A DNA stretch of 64,000 nt from Pseudonocardia alaniniphila (GCF_022524485.1 NZ_JAKXMK010000019.1:184930-248929); one strand, 5' to 3'; positions 1 through 8,485 are shown, counted from the first letter of the stretch. Notes: generated from the letters alone by a model not told the origin. Made by a program: numbers and translations.

Positions 1-441
1 GCGGCGGCCATGCGCGGCGGCCGCACGGCCTCCACGGTGACCGTCGTCGTGGGGGTGGCGTTCATCCTCTCCGGCCTGGCCAACGTGCTCGTGCTGAACA
101 CCCCGATGAACCTGCTCGCGTTCCGGATGCCCAACGTGATCTTCAGCCTGATCGCAGGCGCGCTCCTGCTGTTCCTCGGCGCGTACGGCCGGTACACGGG
201 CGGGCTGCCCGACGACAACCCGTACTACGCCGAACGCCATCCCCGCAGTGAGCCGGAAGTGCCCCTGCCCACCGTCTTCCGGGACGCGGCGGACGTGGTC
301 GCCGCCCGGGAGCTCGCCGAGGCCGAGCGCGCCGTCGCCCAGCACGCCGCCTCACCGGAGCAGGCCGACCGCGTGGCGGCGGCGCGGAGTGCACGGCGAG
401 CCGAGGACCGGGTACGCGCCTGGCGTGCAGGCGCGCCCTGA
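1..441 (+). CDS. DUF4383-type membrane protein, C-terminal part (5' cut by window edge)
   Basis: The reading frame is open to base 1, so the start probably lies outside the window; the first internal ATG is at 10. Two hydrophobic segments are visible (about residues 8-30 and 45-60 counted from that ATG), the second ending in GAYGRYTG. This matches the last two helices of DUF4383 membrane proteins as I know them, which normally have four. The rest is a charged, alanine-rich cytoplasmic tail. Function is unknown for the family. The assignment rests on recalled family pattern, not on a search. Confidence 0.6.
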   Translation, partial: AAAMRGGRTASTVTVVVGVAFILSGLANVLVLNTPMNLLAFRMPNVIFSLIAGALLLFLGAYGRYTGGLPDDNPYYAERHPRSEPEVPLPTVFRDAADVVAARELAEAERAVAQHAASPEQADRVAAARSARRAEDRVRAWRAGAP

Positions 442-643
442 CTCGACGACGAGGCGGACCCGCGCCGCCGGCTCCTGATCATCGTGTCCACCGCCCGGAC
501 ACCCCGCGGCCATCGCACGGCCGACTGACCCTCGGCTCTAGAGCACCGCTCCAAAACAGTTCTATCGCCGGGCCGGGGCCCCGGGGCACGATGGCCCCGG
601 AGGGGACGAGCCGATCCCCGGCGACGATGCGGAGGCGCGGACG

Positions 644-1930
644 ATGGCCTGGGACTTCTCGACGGAACCCGAGTTCGAGGCACAGCTCGAATGGATGCGC
701 GGCTTCGTCCGCGAGGAGATCATTCCGTTGGAGACCCTCGATCTGGACCGCGAGACCTACGCGCGGATCACCGCACCACTCAAGGAACAGGTGAAGGAGC
801 GCGGCCTGTGGGCGGCTCACCTGCCGCCCGAGCTCGGCGGCGGCGGGTTCGGACAGGTCAGGCTCGGGCTGATGCACGAGATCCTCGGTCAATGCCGCTA
901 CGCACCGGGGATCTTCGGCAACCAGGCGCCCGACTCCGGCAACGCCGAGCTGCTCGCCATCGGCGGGAGCCCCGAGCAGAAGGAACGCTGGATGCACCCG
1001 CTGCTGCGCGGAGAGCTGCGCAGTTGCTTCTCGATGACCGAGCCCGGGGCCGGGGCCGACCCGACGCTGCTCTCGACGCGGGCGGTGCTCGACGGCGACG
1101 ACTACGTGATCAACGGACACAAGTGGTTCTCGTCGAACGCCTCGCACGCCGACTTCCTGATCGTCATGGCGGTGACCGACCCCGACGTGTCGGCCTACCA
1201 GGGTTCGTCGATGATCATCGTGCCCGTCGAGACGCCGGGTGTGCGGATCGTCCGCGACATCCCGGTGATGGACCACCCGGCGATCGGCGGCGACCTCTAC
1301 GGGGGACACGCCGAGATCATCTACACGGACGTGCGCGTGCCGAAGGAGAACCTGGTCGGCAACCCCGGCGACGGCTTCCGGCTCGCTCAGCAGCGCCTCG
1401 GCCCCGGCCGCATCCACCACGCGATGCGCTGGCTGGGCCAGTCCAAGCGGGCGTTCGACATGCTGTGCGAGCGGGCGGTGAGCCGGTACACCCACGGCTC
1501 CGTGCTCGCCGAGAAGCAGATGGTGCAGGACTGGGTCGCCACGTCCGCGGCGGAGATGCAGGCCGCACGCTTGATGACCTTGCACGCCGCGTGGACGATG
1601 GACCAGGTGGGCGCGTCGAACGCCCGCGTCGAGATCGCCATGATCAAGTACTGGGGCGCAAAGGTGCTCCACGACGTGATCGACCGCGCGATCCAGGTGC
1701 ACGGCTCGCTGGGCTTCTCCGGCGACCTGCCGCTGGAGGGGATGTACCGCGCGGCCCGCGCCGCCCGGATCTACGACGGCCCCGACGAGGTGCACAAGAG
1801 CACGGTGGCGCGCCGGATCCTGCGCGGCTACACCCCCACCGACGTGCCGACCGAGCACGTCCCCACCCGCACCGAAGCGGCCCGGAAGAAGTTCGCCCAG
1901 TATCTGGAGGAAGCGACCGCGAACCTGTAG
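644..1930 (+). CDS. Acyl-CoA dehydrogenase, ACAD10/11-like
   Basis: FAD-dependent alpha,beta-dehydrogenation of an acyl-CoA, 428 aa, the usual length. The FAD/substrate segment FSMTEPGAGADP is at residues 129-140, followed by the mid beta-domain with GHKWFSSNAS. The catalytic-base position reads YDGPDEVH (Asp378), the ACAD10/11-like form, rather than the glutamate of the classical medium-chain enzyme. GGAGG at 631-635 sits 8 bases before the ATG and fixes the start. It stands alone on this strand and ends in a strong hairpin. Substrate not predictable; these relatives often act on hydroxylated or branched acyl-CoAs. Confidence 0.9.
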   Translation: MAWDFSTEPEFEAQLEWMRGFVREEIIPLETLDLDRETYARITAPLKEQVKERGLWAAHLPPELGGGGFGQVRLGLMHEILGQCRYAPGIFGNQAPDSGNAELLAIGGSPEQKERWMHPLLRGELRSCFSMTEPGAGADPTLLSTRAVLDGDDYVINGHKWFSSNASHADFLIVMAVTDPDVSAYQGSSMIIVPVETPGVRIVRDIPVMDHPAIGGDLYGGHAEIIYTDVRVPKENLVGNPGDGFRLAQQRLGPGRIHHAMRWLGQSKRAFDMLCERAVSRYTHGSVLAEKQMVQDWVATSAAEMQAARLMTLHAAWTMDQVGASNARVEIAMIKYWGAKVLHDVIDRAIQVHGSLGFSGDLPLEGMYRAARAARIYDGPDEVHKSTVARRILRGYTPTDVPTEHVPTRTEAARKKFAQYLEEATANL

Positions 1931-1947
1931 CGCGCGCCCCGCGAGTC

Positions 1948-1979
1948 GCCTGCGACGGCCGGTCCCGGCCGTCGCAGGC
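1948..1979. terminator. Bidirectional hairpin terminator
   Basis: A perfect 14-bp stem with a GTCC loop lies between the convergent acyl-CoA dehydrogenase and aldo/keto reductase genes. There is no U-tract, as is common in high-GC actinobacteria. Confidence 0.75.
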
Positions 1980-2007
1980 AGCCGCACACGCTTTCCGGTG
2001 CGCCGAC

Positions 2008-2991
2008 CTACCAGCGGTCGTGGACGTGCGGGCGGATCAGGTCGTCGTAGACCTCGCGGATCGCCGTGCGCACCTGCTCCTCCAGCGGGGCGAGGTCGGC
2101 CGCCGCGGCGTTGCCGCGCGCCTGCTCCGCGTTCCGCGCGCCCGGGATCACGACCGTCACCTGCGGGAGATCGACGATCCAGCGCAGCGCGAACTGCGCC
2201 ATCGTCGCCCCCGCGGGCAGCAGCGGCCGCAGCCGCTCGACGGCCTCGAGCCCGACCTCGTAGGGCACCCCGGCGAACGTCTCACCCACGTCGAACGCCT
2301 CGCCGCGCCGGTTGAAGGTGCGGTGGTCGTCGGGGCCGAACGTGGTGGCCGCGGTGTAGCGCCCCGAGAGCAGGCCCGACGCGAGCGGCACCCGGGCGAT
2401 GATCGCGACGCCGGCCTCGTCCGCCGCGGGAAGCACCTGGTCCAGCGGCTTCTGCCGCAGCGCGTTGAGGATGATCTGCACACTCGCGACGCCGGGCCGC
2501 GTGATCGCCGCGAGGGCCTCGTCCACCCGCTCGACGCTCACGCCGTAGGCCGCGATCCGCTTGTCGGCCACGAGCTCGTCGAGCGCGTCGAAGACCTCGT
2601 CGCGCGAGTAGACGGGCGTGGGCGGGCAGTGCAGCTGCACCAGGTCCAGCGTGTCGACGCCGAGGTTGGCCCGCGAACGGTCGTTCCAGGCCCGGAAGTT
2701 CTCGCGCGTGTAGTTCTCCGGCACCTGCTCGACGCGCCGGCCCATCTTGGTGGCCACCACGAACCGCTCGTCTGCCCGCTCCCGTAGGAACCGGCCGACC
2801 AGCGTCTCGCTGCGACCGTCCCCGTAGACGTCGGCGGTGTCGAAGAACGTGACGCCGGTGTCGGCCGCCGCATGCAGTACCGCGAGGGCATCGACCTCGT
2901 CGACCCGGCCCCAGTCCGCGCCGAGCTGCCAGCAACCGAGCCCGACGACGCCGACCTCACGACCGAGTCGTCGCGCGTTCCTCTTCTCCAT
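2008..2991 (-). CDS. Aldo/keto reductase
   Basis: NAD(P)H-dependent carbonyl reductase with a TIM-barrel fold, 327 aa. The N-terminus reads GREVGVVGLGCWQLG, followed by FFDTADVYGDGRSE, which carries the Asp and Tyr of the catalytic tetrad; the lysine strand is VVATKMG and the histidine strand LVQLHCP. I place the start at the ATG at 2991, where homology begins. The open frame continues upstream to 3390, but that part reads as shadow of the divergent gene. The start overlaps the end of the small membrane gene by 35 bases, suggesting translation from one transcript. Substrate unknown. Confidence 0.9.
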   Translation of the reverse strand: MEKRNARRLGREVGVVGLGCWQLGADWGRVDEVDALAVLHAAADTGVTFFDTADVYGDGRSETLVGRFLRERADERFVVATKMGRRVEQVPENYTRENFRAWNDRSRANLGVDTLDLVQLHCPPTPVYSRDEVFDALDELVADKRIAAYGVSVERVDEALAAITRPGVASVQIILNALRQKPLDQVLPAADEAGVAIIARVPLASGLLSGRYTAATTFGPDDHRTFNRRGEAFDVGETFAGVPYEVGLEAVERLRPLLPAGATMAQFALRWIVDLPQVTVVIPGARNAEQARGNAAAADLAPLEEQVRTAIREVYDDLIRPHVHDRW

Positions 2992-3154
2992 GGTCGGAGC
3001 GTACGTCGGCGGCCGCAGCCACTCGCTCGTGCAGCCGTGACCTGATCTCCTCCGGCGAGTAGGCCCGCCGGCGCCGCTCGGCCCGCACCGTGACCACCCC
3101 GGTGGCCGCAACCCCCGCGAGCCCGGCCAGGCCCAGCCACTTCCACCACCGCAT
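2957..3154 (-). CDS. Small single-pass membrane protein
   Basis: 65 aa: an N-terminal WWKWLGLAGLAGVAATG membrane segment, then a basic RAERRRRAY turn and a charged tail. It lies directly upstream of, and overlaps, the aldo/keto reductase and is divergent from the papain-like gene 18 bases away. Its size and membrane-anchor-plus-basic-tail layout resemble many short actinobacterial proteins. I do not recognise a family. It could be a spurious frame, but the clean hydrophobic helix argues otherwise. Confidence 0.5.
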   Translation of the reverse strand: MRWWKWLGLAGLAGVAATGVVTVRAERRRRAYSPEEIRSRLHERVAAAADVRSDHGEEERATTRS

Positions 3155-3172
3155 CCGGCTAACCTACCGGCC

Positions 3173-3886
3173 GTGCCGGCCAGCGTGATCACTCTCGACC
3201 GGGCGTGCGAGCTGGCGCGGACCGGGGACGTCTGGATCTTCCGGGGCAGCAGTCCGGCCGACCGCGCCATCCGAGGGCTGACGAATGCCCCGGTCAACCA
3301 CGTGGGCATGGCCATCGTCGTCGACGACCTGCCGCCCCTGATGTGGCACGCCGAGCTCGGCCGTTCGCTGCCGGACCTGTGGTCGGGCACGCACCAGCGC
3401 GGGGTGCAGCTGCACGACCTTCGTGACGCGGTGCTGGTCTGGGGCCACCGTTACGGCCAGCGCGCCTGGTTGCGGCAGCTCGACGGCCCGCTGACCCGCG
3501 AGATGGAGGACGCGGCGCTGCGCACGGTGGCGCGGCTCGACGGCACACCGTTCCCCTCGATGGCACGTCTCGCCGGCCGCTGGTTGCGGGGCCGGGCACC
3601 GGACCTGCTCCGGCGGCGCGACGGCCGGGACCCGTCGCCGGGCCTGGAGACCGCCTACTGCGCGGAGGTCGTCGCCGTGACGTACGAGGAGATGTGGCTC
3701 CTGGCCGAGCCGCGCAGCCCCAGTTGGTACGACCCCGGGCGCTTCTGGAGCGGTGACGAGCTGGACCTCGCACCCGGTTTCCGGCTCGGCGGGGAGATCG
3801 CGGTGACGCTGCCGCCCGCCCCGAGCGTCCCGGCCGAGGCCACCCGGCGACCTGCTCGCCGGCTCAGGCGAGGGCCGAGGGCCTGA
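3173..3886 (+). CDS. Permuted papain-like (YiiX/NlpC-P60-like) protein
   Basis: 237 aa. The pattern is that of permuted papain-fold enzymes: an early GDVWIFRG strand and VNHVGMAIVVDD with the catalytic histidine (about residue 43), and late in the protein TAYCAEVVA with the candidate catalytic cysteine. Such proteins hydrolyse amide or thioester bonds in lipids or peptides. There is no signal peptide. The GTG start at 3173 immediately precedes the conserved VITLDRA segment. The C-terminal 30 residues are Pro/Arg-rich and probably disordered. The precise substrate is unknown. Confidence 0.65.
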   Translation: MPASVITLDRACELARTGDVWIFRGSSPADRAIRGLTNAPVNHVGMAIVVDDLPPLMWHAELGRSLPDLWSGTHQRGVQLHDLRDAVLVWGHRYGQRAWLRQLDGPLTREMEDAALRTVARLDGTPFPSMARLAGRWLRGRAPDLLRRRDGRDPSPGLETAYCAEVVAVTYEEMWLLAEPRSPSWYDPGRFWSGDELDLAPGFRLGGEIAVTLPPAPSVPAEATRRPARRLRRGPRA

Positions 3887-3963
3887 GATCCGGCGAGGAG
3901 AGCACTGCTCGGCCGCGATCGCGTGCCCGCCGCGGCCTCCCACTGTGCCGCGTACCGGGCAAC

Positions 3964-4009
3964 AACCTGAGCGTTCGACCAGGTTTAAGCTAGCCTGGAC
4001 GCTCGGGTT
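3964..4009 (+). promoter_or_regulatory. Inverted repeat in the SMR leader (operator or RNA hairpin)
   Basis: Left arm 3964-3983 (AACCTGAGCGT, then 4 unpaired bases, then CCAGG) pairs with right arm 3994-4009 (CCTGGACGCTCGGGTT). This gives 16 pairs including one G.T, with a 10-base loop. It ends 19 bases before the SMR start codon. It may be the operator of the coupled TetR regulator or a folded leader. Confidence 0.4.
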
Positions 4010-4028
4010 TCTCATGGAGGTGGTGGCG

Positions 4029-4367
4029 GTGCCGTGGCTGTTCCTCGCCGGCGCGATCCTCATGGAGGTCGCCGCCACCACGGCGCTCAAGCTGTCCGAG
4101 GGGTTCACGCGCCTCGTGCCGTCGATCGTCGTGGTGATCGGCTACATCACGGCGTTCGCGATGCTGTCCCAGGCACTCACCCGCGGAATGGGGATCGGCG
4201 TGGCGTACGGCGTGTGGGCGGCCGCGGGCGTCGCGCTCGTGGCGATCATCGGTGCCGTGTTCCTCGGTGAGAGCATGACATGGGTGCAGGTTGCCGGGAT
4301 CGCACTCGTCATCGCCGGAGTGCTCGCCCTCGAGCTCGGCGCCCGCCATCCGGAAGCTCAGCAATGA
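4029..4367 (+). CDS. Small multidrug resistance (SMR) transporter, EmrE/QacE type
   Basis: 112 aa with four membrane helices; works as a dimeric proton antiporter for lipophilic cations. The essential membrane glutamate is Glu13 (AGAILMEVAATTALK), and SEGFTRLVPS, AYGVW and the last helix match EmrE closely. I chose the GTG at 4029 because GGAGG at 4016-4020 lies 8 bases upstream and the resulting N-terminus matches EmrE; an in-frame ATG at 4014 overlaps that ribosome-binding site. The stop overlaps the next start (ATGA at 4364-4367), so pump and regulator are translationally coupled. The SEGFTRL signature points to the quaternary-ammonium branch rather than guanidinium exporters. Confidence 0.92.
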   Translation: MPWLFLAGAILMEVAATTALKLSEGFTRLVPSIVVVIGYITAFAMLSQALTRGMGIGVAYGVWAAAGVALVAIIGAVFLGESMTWVQVAGIALVIAGVLALELGARHPEAQQ

Positions 4368-4921
4368 CCCTCCCGGAGTCCACCGACGGCAGGCGGCGCA
4401 AGGGCGATCGCAGGCGGCGCCTGCTCATCGACGCGACGATGCGGGTGATCGAGCGCGACGGGTTGGCGGCGGCGAGCCAGCGCGTGGTGGCGCAGGAGGC
4501 CGACGTGCCGCCCAGCACCGTCACCTATTACTTCCCCGCCGTCGACGATCTGCTCGTCGCGGCGCTCACCGCCTCCAACGACGACTACATACAGCGGCTC
4601 GAGGAGTGCGCCGCGGCCGCCGACCCTCTGGCACAGCTCGCCCACCTCATCTCCGAGAGCACCGGCTCGCGCCGGGCCCACGTCGCGGCCGAGTACGAAC
4701 TGTTCCTCATGGCCGGGCGGCGACCGGCGCTCCAGCCGGAGGCGGTGCGGTGGACCGAGGGCCTGGATGCATTCCTGACCCCGTACGTGGCGGACCCGAT
4801 CGAGCGCGCAGGGGTCGCCGCGGCTGTCGACGGACTCTTCCTGCGTTGTTTCTGCGCGCCCGATCCGCCGGAAGCAGGCGAGGTACATAGCGTGCTCGCT
4901 CGGCTGATCCGGCGAGAATGA
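4364..4921 (+). CDS. TetR-family transcriptional regulator of the SMR pump
   Basis: 185 aa. The N-terminal helix-turn-helix is typical: LLIDATMRVIERDGLAAASQ then VPPSTVTYYFPAVDDLL. The C-terminal ligand domain contains two cysteines near the end (LRCFCAPD). It is coupled by ATGA overlap to the SMR transporter and so most likely represses the SMR-TetR operon, released by the exported cation. The inverted repeat at 3964-4009 is the best candidate binding site. Ligand and operator are inferred from gene order only. Confidence 0.85.
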   Translation: MTLPESTDGRRRKGDRRRRLLIDATMRVIERDGLAAASQRVVAQEADVPPSTVTYYFPAVDDLLVAALTASNDDYIQRLEECAAAADPLAQLAHLISESTGSRRAHVAAEYELFLMAGRRPALQPEAVRWTEGLDAFLTPYVADPIERAGVAAAVDGLFLRCFCAPDPPEAGEVHSVLARLIRRE

Positions 4922-5450
4922 TCGTCGAAGGAGCTCCGGCCGGGGTGGTTCGAGCGCCGGGTCGGCACCCGAGAACGGGAAAGCCCCGGTGGTTCTGCTG
5001 CGCCCTCCGCCCATTCCGCTCGTCGATAGCGACGGCGCGACGGGCATTCCGGCACGGCGCACAGCCATGCCTGCTCCCGCATCCCGCATCCTTGCCGTCT
5101 CGGCAGGGTCACTGTCCCGTAACGGTGTCCGGTTGCCGGGGCAGCCGGGCCGGGTCGCAACTCTCCCGGCAACTGCTCATCCAGGTCGGGCGGTTGTGAA
5201 TCTCCTGTGACAAACGAGAGCGTGACTCCCATTGGCCGCTCCCTACCGGCCACCCGGATCCGGGCCGGTAACAGGCTCGACACCTCACTGCGACACCACA
5301 TCTCGGGACATCAGTTCTCGCCGTCGACGCAGCAGAGGAGTGCCACACACACCGTCTTGTCGGGACCGTCATCCCGAGACGGTCATCTTCCGACGGTGCC
5401 CATGGATCGACGCCGCGCCATCATCGGGCGCGCTATTTGCATGAGTCCTC
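4922..5450. other. Intergenic stretch without a supported gene
   Basis: 529 bases between the end of the TetR gene and the 3' end of the crotonase gene. Frames that stay open here give low-complexity Arg/Ser/Pro translations without a hydrophobic core or family motif and no convincing ribosome-binding site. Base composition is somewhat less GC-rich than the flanks. I see no tRNA or strong terminator. Confidence 0.6.
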
Positions 5451-6200
5451 TCACCGCCCGTTCCAGCGGGGCGAGCGCTTCTCACGGAACGCGGCCACCC
5501 CTTCGTCGGCATCCTGCGACATGTTCACCATGATCTGGGCCCGTTCCGTGGCAGACCATCCGCGCGATTCCTCATCGGCCACCACCTCCGAGACCGCTCC
5601 GAGCGTGGCGCGCTGGGCGATGGGGGCGTTGGCACACACCCGCTCCGCGAGGGCCAGCGCCGCGGCCTCCGCCTCACCGGGCTCGACCAGCGCGTTCACC
5701 AACCCCAGCGACCATGCCCGCTCCGCGTCCAGCGGCTCGCCGGTCAGCAGCATCTCGTTGGCGATGTTGCGCGGCAGGGCCCGGGGCGCCCGGAACAGGG
5801 CACCACAGTTGGCCACCAGTCCGCGCGCGGTTTCCGGCAGCGCGAATCGTGCGGTCCGCGCGGCCACCACGAGGTCGCAGGCCAGAACGAGCTCGAATCC
5901 GCCGCCGTAGGCGATGCCCTCCACAGCAGCTACCAGAGGGGTCGAACGATCACGCCGGACGACACCGTAGTTGCCGCCCCGCGCAGTTGGACCACCCGCG
6001 CCGGCCACAAGATCAGTGCCTGCGGAAAAGGCTTCCGGCGATCCGGCGAGCACACCGGCCCACAGCTCCGGATCGTCGTCGAGCTCGTTGAGCGCCGCGT
6101 CGAGTGCGGCCGTCATACCCGCATCGATCGCGTTGCGCTTGGCCGCGCGCTCCATCCGTACCAGCAGGATTCGTGCTCGTCGCTCGACCGTCACAGCCAC
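5451..6200 (-). CDS. Enoyl-CoA hydratase/isomerase (crotonase) family
   Basis: 249 aa, normal length. The two oxyanion-hole strands are AFSAGTDL (about residues 57-64) and AYGGGFELVLACDL (97-110). The acid/base glutamates of true hydratases are both present at Glu123 (ALPETARG) and Glu149 (IANEMLLTG). It should hydrate a 2-enoyl-CoA in fatty-acid or side-chain degradation. GTG start at 6200. No operon partner on this strand, so the pathway is unknown. Confidence 0.85.
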   Translation of the reverse strand: MAVTVERRARILLVRMERAAKRNAIDAGMTAALDAALNELDDDPELWAGVLAGSPEAFSAGTDLVAGAGGPTARGGNYGVVRRDRSTPLVAAVEGIAYGGGFELVLACDLVVAARTARFALPETARGLVANCGALFRAPRALPRNIANEMLLTGEPLDAERAWSLGLVNALVEPGEAEAAALALAERVCANAPIAQRATLGAVSEVVADEESRGWSATERAQIMVNMSQDADEGVAAFREKRSPRWNGR

Positions 6201-6347
6201 GCCTCGAGCCTAGTCACGTCGACCCAGACCTCGGCAGTAGTGGCCCTGACCGGGCCTTTTCCGGCACCCGGCGATCCCATTCGGCCGGAATGGCCCGGCG
6301 GCCGGGGCGAGGATGGACCCGGTCGCCAAGGAACCTTCCGACCCCGA

Positions 6348-6395
6348 TCGACAATGGGCACCTCACTCCTTTATTATCGTGCTCGCAATTGACAC
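6348..6395 (+). promoter_or_regulatory. Likely lsr2 promoter region (AT-rich)
   Basis: A locally AT-rich stretch in an otherwise GC-rich gap. TATTAT at 6374-6379 could be a -10 box, with TCGACA at 6348-6353 upstream but at a long 20-base spacing; TTGACA occurs at 6390-6395. Assignment of the boxes is tentative. AT-richness is also what Lsr2 itself binds, so autoregulation is plausible. Confidence 0.35.
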
Positions 6396-6478
6396 CCACC
6401 CCTGTTCGGAACCGTGGAACCCTCGTAGGACATCGAGGGCGCCTCGGTGTACCCGGAGCCCCCTGAAAGGCAGCGCAC

Positions 6479-6814
6479 ATGGCCAAGCAGACGACGGTCA
6501 CGCTCGTCGACGACCTCGATGGCACCGAGGCCGAGGAGCAGATCGAGTTCGCGATGGATGGAAGGTCCTACGAGATCGACCTCTCGGCGGCCAATAGCGC
6601 CAGATTGCGTGAGGCGCTGGAGCCGTTCGTTTCCGCTGCCCGCCGCACCGGTGGCCGCCGTCGTTCGGGCGGCAGTGCGGCTCCGGCCCGCCCGAGCACC
6701 GACCGCGAGCAGAACCAGGCCATTCGGGAATGGGCCCAGACGCAGGGCATGAAGATCTCGGAGCGGGGCCGCATCCCGTCCAACGTGCTCGAGGCCTACC
6801 ACCAGAGCCACTGA
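6479..6814 (+). CDS. lsr2: Lsr2 nucleoid-associated protein
   Basis: 111 aa, the family length. The N-terminal dimerisation/oligomerisation domain begins MAKQTTVTLVDDLDGTEAEE with the typical EFAMDGRSYEIDLS strand. A basic, glycine-rich linker follows, and the C-terminal DNA-binding domain carries the AT-hook-like RGR at residues 96-98 in SERGRIPSNV. Lsr2 is the functional counterpart of H-NS: it coats AT-rich DNA, bridges filaments and silences acquired genes. It is monocistronic, with AAAGGCAGC ahead of the start and a small hairpin after the stop. Confidence 0.97.
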   Translation: MAKQTTVTLVDDLDGTEAEEQIEFAMDGRSYEIDLSAANSARLREALEPFVSAARRTGGRRRSGGSAAPARPSTDREQNQAIREWAQTQGMKISERGRIPSNVLEAYHQSH

Positions 6815-6836
6815 CACAGAAGCTGAACATCTGTTA

Positions 6837-6851
6837 GCGCCCTTCGGGCGC
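6837..6851 (+). terminator. Short hairpin after lsr2
   Basis: GCGCCC-TTC-GGGCGC, a 6-bp stem with a tight loop, 22 bases after the lsr2 stop. It is short and lacks a U-run, so this is a weak terminator candidate. Confidence 0.4.
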
Positions 6852-6873
6852 CGCGGTATGCCAGGCTAGGTCG

Positions 6874-7926
6874 ATGATCCAGCCGGCTGCCGTGCACATG
6901 GTGCTGCCGGGAAACGATCCATCGTGGACCGGCACCGGCATCCATGTAGATCGTGGCGACCGCGTCACGTTGCTCGGATCGGGTCGCATCACGTGGTCGG
7001 CGAGCCACTGGGGCGGCCCCAAGTATCACCTCTGGGGCCGTGTCCCGGGTGGAGACGTTTTCGGCTGCACCCAGGACACCACCACCGTTGTGGTCGACCG
7101 CTCGGGGCCACTGCAGCTCTGTGTCTACCTCGGCGCCTGGGCCGACCGGTCCGGCACGCTCACCCCGATGACGTGTGCCGACGGTTGCGGCTCCCCTGGA
7201 TGCGACCCGGGGTCGTTGGCGGTCACAGTGCTGCACTGGCCGCGGGGCGTCGATCCGGTCGACGGCCTCGCCGCACTGCCGCCCGGCATCGCCGATCCCC
7301 GGCTCGCCGACGCGGAGCGGCGGCGGCTGCTCCACCCCGTCGTGCCACCGGCCGGCTGGTCCTACCTCCTGGCCGCCGGACCGGCCGACGTCTACCGGCA
7401 CGCCCTCGCCGATGGCAGGCCGGTGATCGAGGTCCTCTGCGATGACGACGCCGGGGCCATCGAGAAGGACGTCGACATCGTCCTGGGTAACGACACGATC
7501 ATCGAGTGGAGCTGGCGGGTCGAGGCACTGCCCGGCAGGGTCGGTGAGAACACGGCGTGGACCCACGACCTCCTCGGTATCGCCGCGGTCTTCGCCGCGG
7601 GGCCCGAGGCGAACGGCCGGCCCGAGCCGAGCATCAACTGGTTCTGGAGCACCACCCTGCAGCCCGGGGACGACGCCTTCGACTGCCCCGTCCCCGGGTG
7701 GACCGAGACGCATGTTCCCGTGCGCCGCGGGCCGGCAGGGCTCGGGCGGTGGCGACGGGAGTCGCGCGCGGTGCAGGCCGACCACGAGCGGTTCATCGGT
7801 CCTGCCCCGGCCCGCATCCGGTCGCTGCGGCTCGTCGCGGTGAGCCACTTCGGTCACGGCACCGGCCGGGCCACATTCCGCGACATCGTGGTCCGCACCG
7901 GCGGTAAGCGAATTCAGGTGCTCTGA
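6874..7926 (+). CDS. Uncharacterised two-part beta-rich protein, C-terminus DUF3047-like
   Basis: 350 aa, no signal peptide and no membrane helix. The N-terminal 110 residues are beta-rich with GDRVTLLGSGRITWSASHWGG and a pair of nearby cysteines (ADGCGSPGCDPG), recalling jelly-roll carbohydrate-binding domains. The C-terminal part (about 170-350) contains IIEWSWRVEALPG, a WFWSTT segment, and LRLVAVSHFGHGTGRATFRDIVV, a pattern I associate with DUF3047. Both resemblances are weak. Function unknown; it follows lsr2 but is separated by a hairpin. Confidence 0.6.
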   Translation: MIQPAAVHMVLPGNDPSWTGTGIHVDRGDRVTLLGSGRITWSASHWGGPKYHLWGRVPGGDVFGCTQDTTTVVVDRSGPLQLCVYLGAWADRSGTLTPMTCADGCGSPGCDPGSLAVTVLHWPRGVDPVDGLAALPPGIADPRLADAERRRLLHPVVPPAGWSYLLAAGPADVYRHALADGRPVIEVLCDDDAGAIEKDVDIVLGNDTIIEWSWRVEALPGRVGENTAWTHDLLGIAAVFAAGPEANGRPEPSINWFWSTTLQPGDDAFDCPVPGWTETHVPVRRGPAGLGRWRRESRAVQADHERFIGPAPARIRSLRLVAVSHFGHGTGRATFRDIVVRTGGKRIQVL

Positions 7927-7989
7927 CCGCGAGCATTACCTCCGAGGTGATCGACCGGCCCACCGCGGCCGGGCGAAGGTCTTCGTGTC

Positions 7990-8394
7990 ATGTCCGACCG
8001 TGAACACCGGAGGCTCCCGATGCCCGCAACCATTACTCCCGGCACCGATCTGGTTCAGGCCTACCTGGCCGCGTGGAACGAGACCGACCCGGCGACCCGC
8101 AAGGCCGCGATCGATGCCGCATTCACGCCTGACGCACGCTATGTCGACCCGCTCGCCGACGTCAGCGGCGCCGACGGGCTCGACGCCCTGATCGCCGGGG
8201 TACAGCAACAATTCCCCGGGATGGAATTCCGGCAGATCGGGGATGTCGACTCACACCATGACGTGTGCCGCTTTCAGTGGGGCCTCGGTCCGGCCGGTGC
8301 CGAGCCGCTCGTGATCGGCTTCGACGTCGTGGTGGTCACGGCGGACGGCAGGGTCACCACCGTGCACGGTTTCCTGGACCGCGTGCCCGCGTGA
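7990..8394 (+). CDS. SnoaL-like / NTF2-fold protein
   Basis: 134 aa. The pattern VQAYLAAWNETDPATRKAAIDAAFTPDARYVDP followed by a central strand with FPGMEFRQIG and a final VVVTADGRVTTVHGFLD strand is that of single-domain cone-shaped NTF2-fold proteins (SnoaL-like). Family members are isomerases, hydrolases or ligand-binding proteins, so the reaction cannot be named. The ATG at 8020 is an alternative start (MPATITPG) closer to the conserved region. Ends before a bidirectional hairpin. Confidence 0.75.
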   Translation: MSDREHRRLPMPATITPGTDLVQAYLAAWNETDPATRKAAIDAAFTPDARYVDPLADVSGADGLDALIAGVQQQFPGMEFRQIGDVDSHHDVCRFQWGLGPAGAEPLVIGFDVVVVTADGRVTTVHGFLDRVPA

Positions 8395-8401
8395 TCGCCC
8401 C

Positions 8402-8439
8402 GAACGGGCCGGCACTCCGCACAGGATGCCGGCCCGTTC
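8402..8439. terminator. Bidirectional hairpin terminator
   Basis: A perfect 13-bp stem (GAACGGGCCGGCA and its complement) around a 12-base loop, placed between the convergent SnoaL-like and short-chain dehydrogenase genes. Confidence 0.75.
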
Positions 8440-8485
8440 CGGCCGGACCATGTCGTCGGTAAACGCCCGCCGGCCGGGGCCGCTG

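Noticed and set aside
3964..4367. Guanidine riboswitch with a Gdx-type exporter
   Set aside because: No guanidine-I/II/III consensus is visible, and SEGFTRL places the pump in the EmrE/quaternary-ammonium branch; the coupled regulator is TetR.
5207..5533. Possible 108-residue gene in the 4,922-5,450 gap
   Set aside because: Arg/Ser/Pro-rich translation, no ribosome-binding site, and it runs into the crotonase gene on the other strand.
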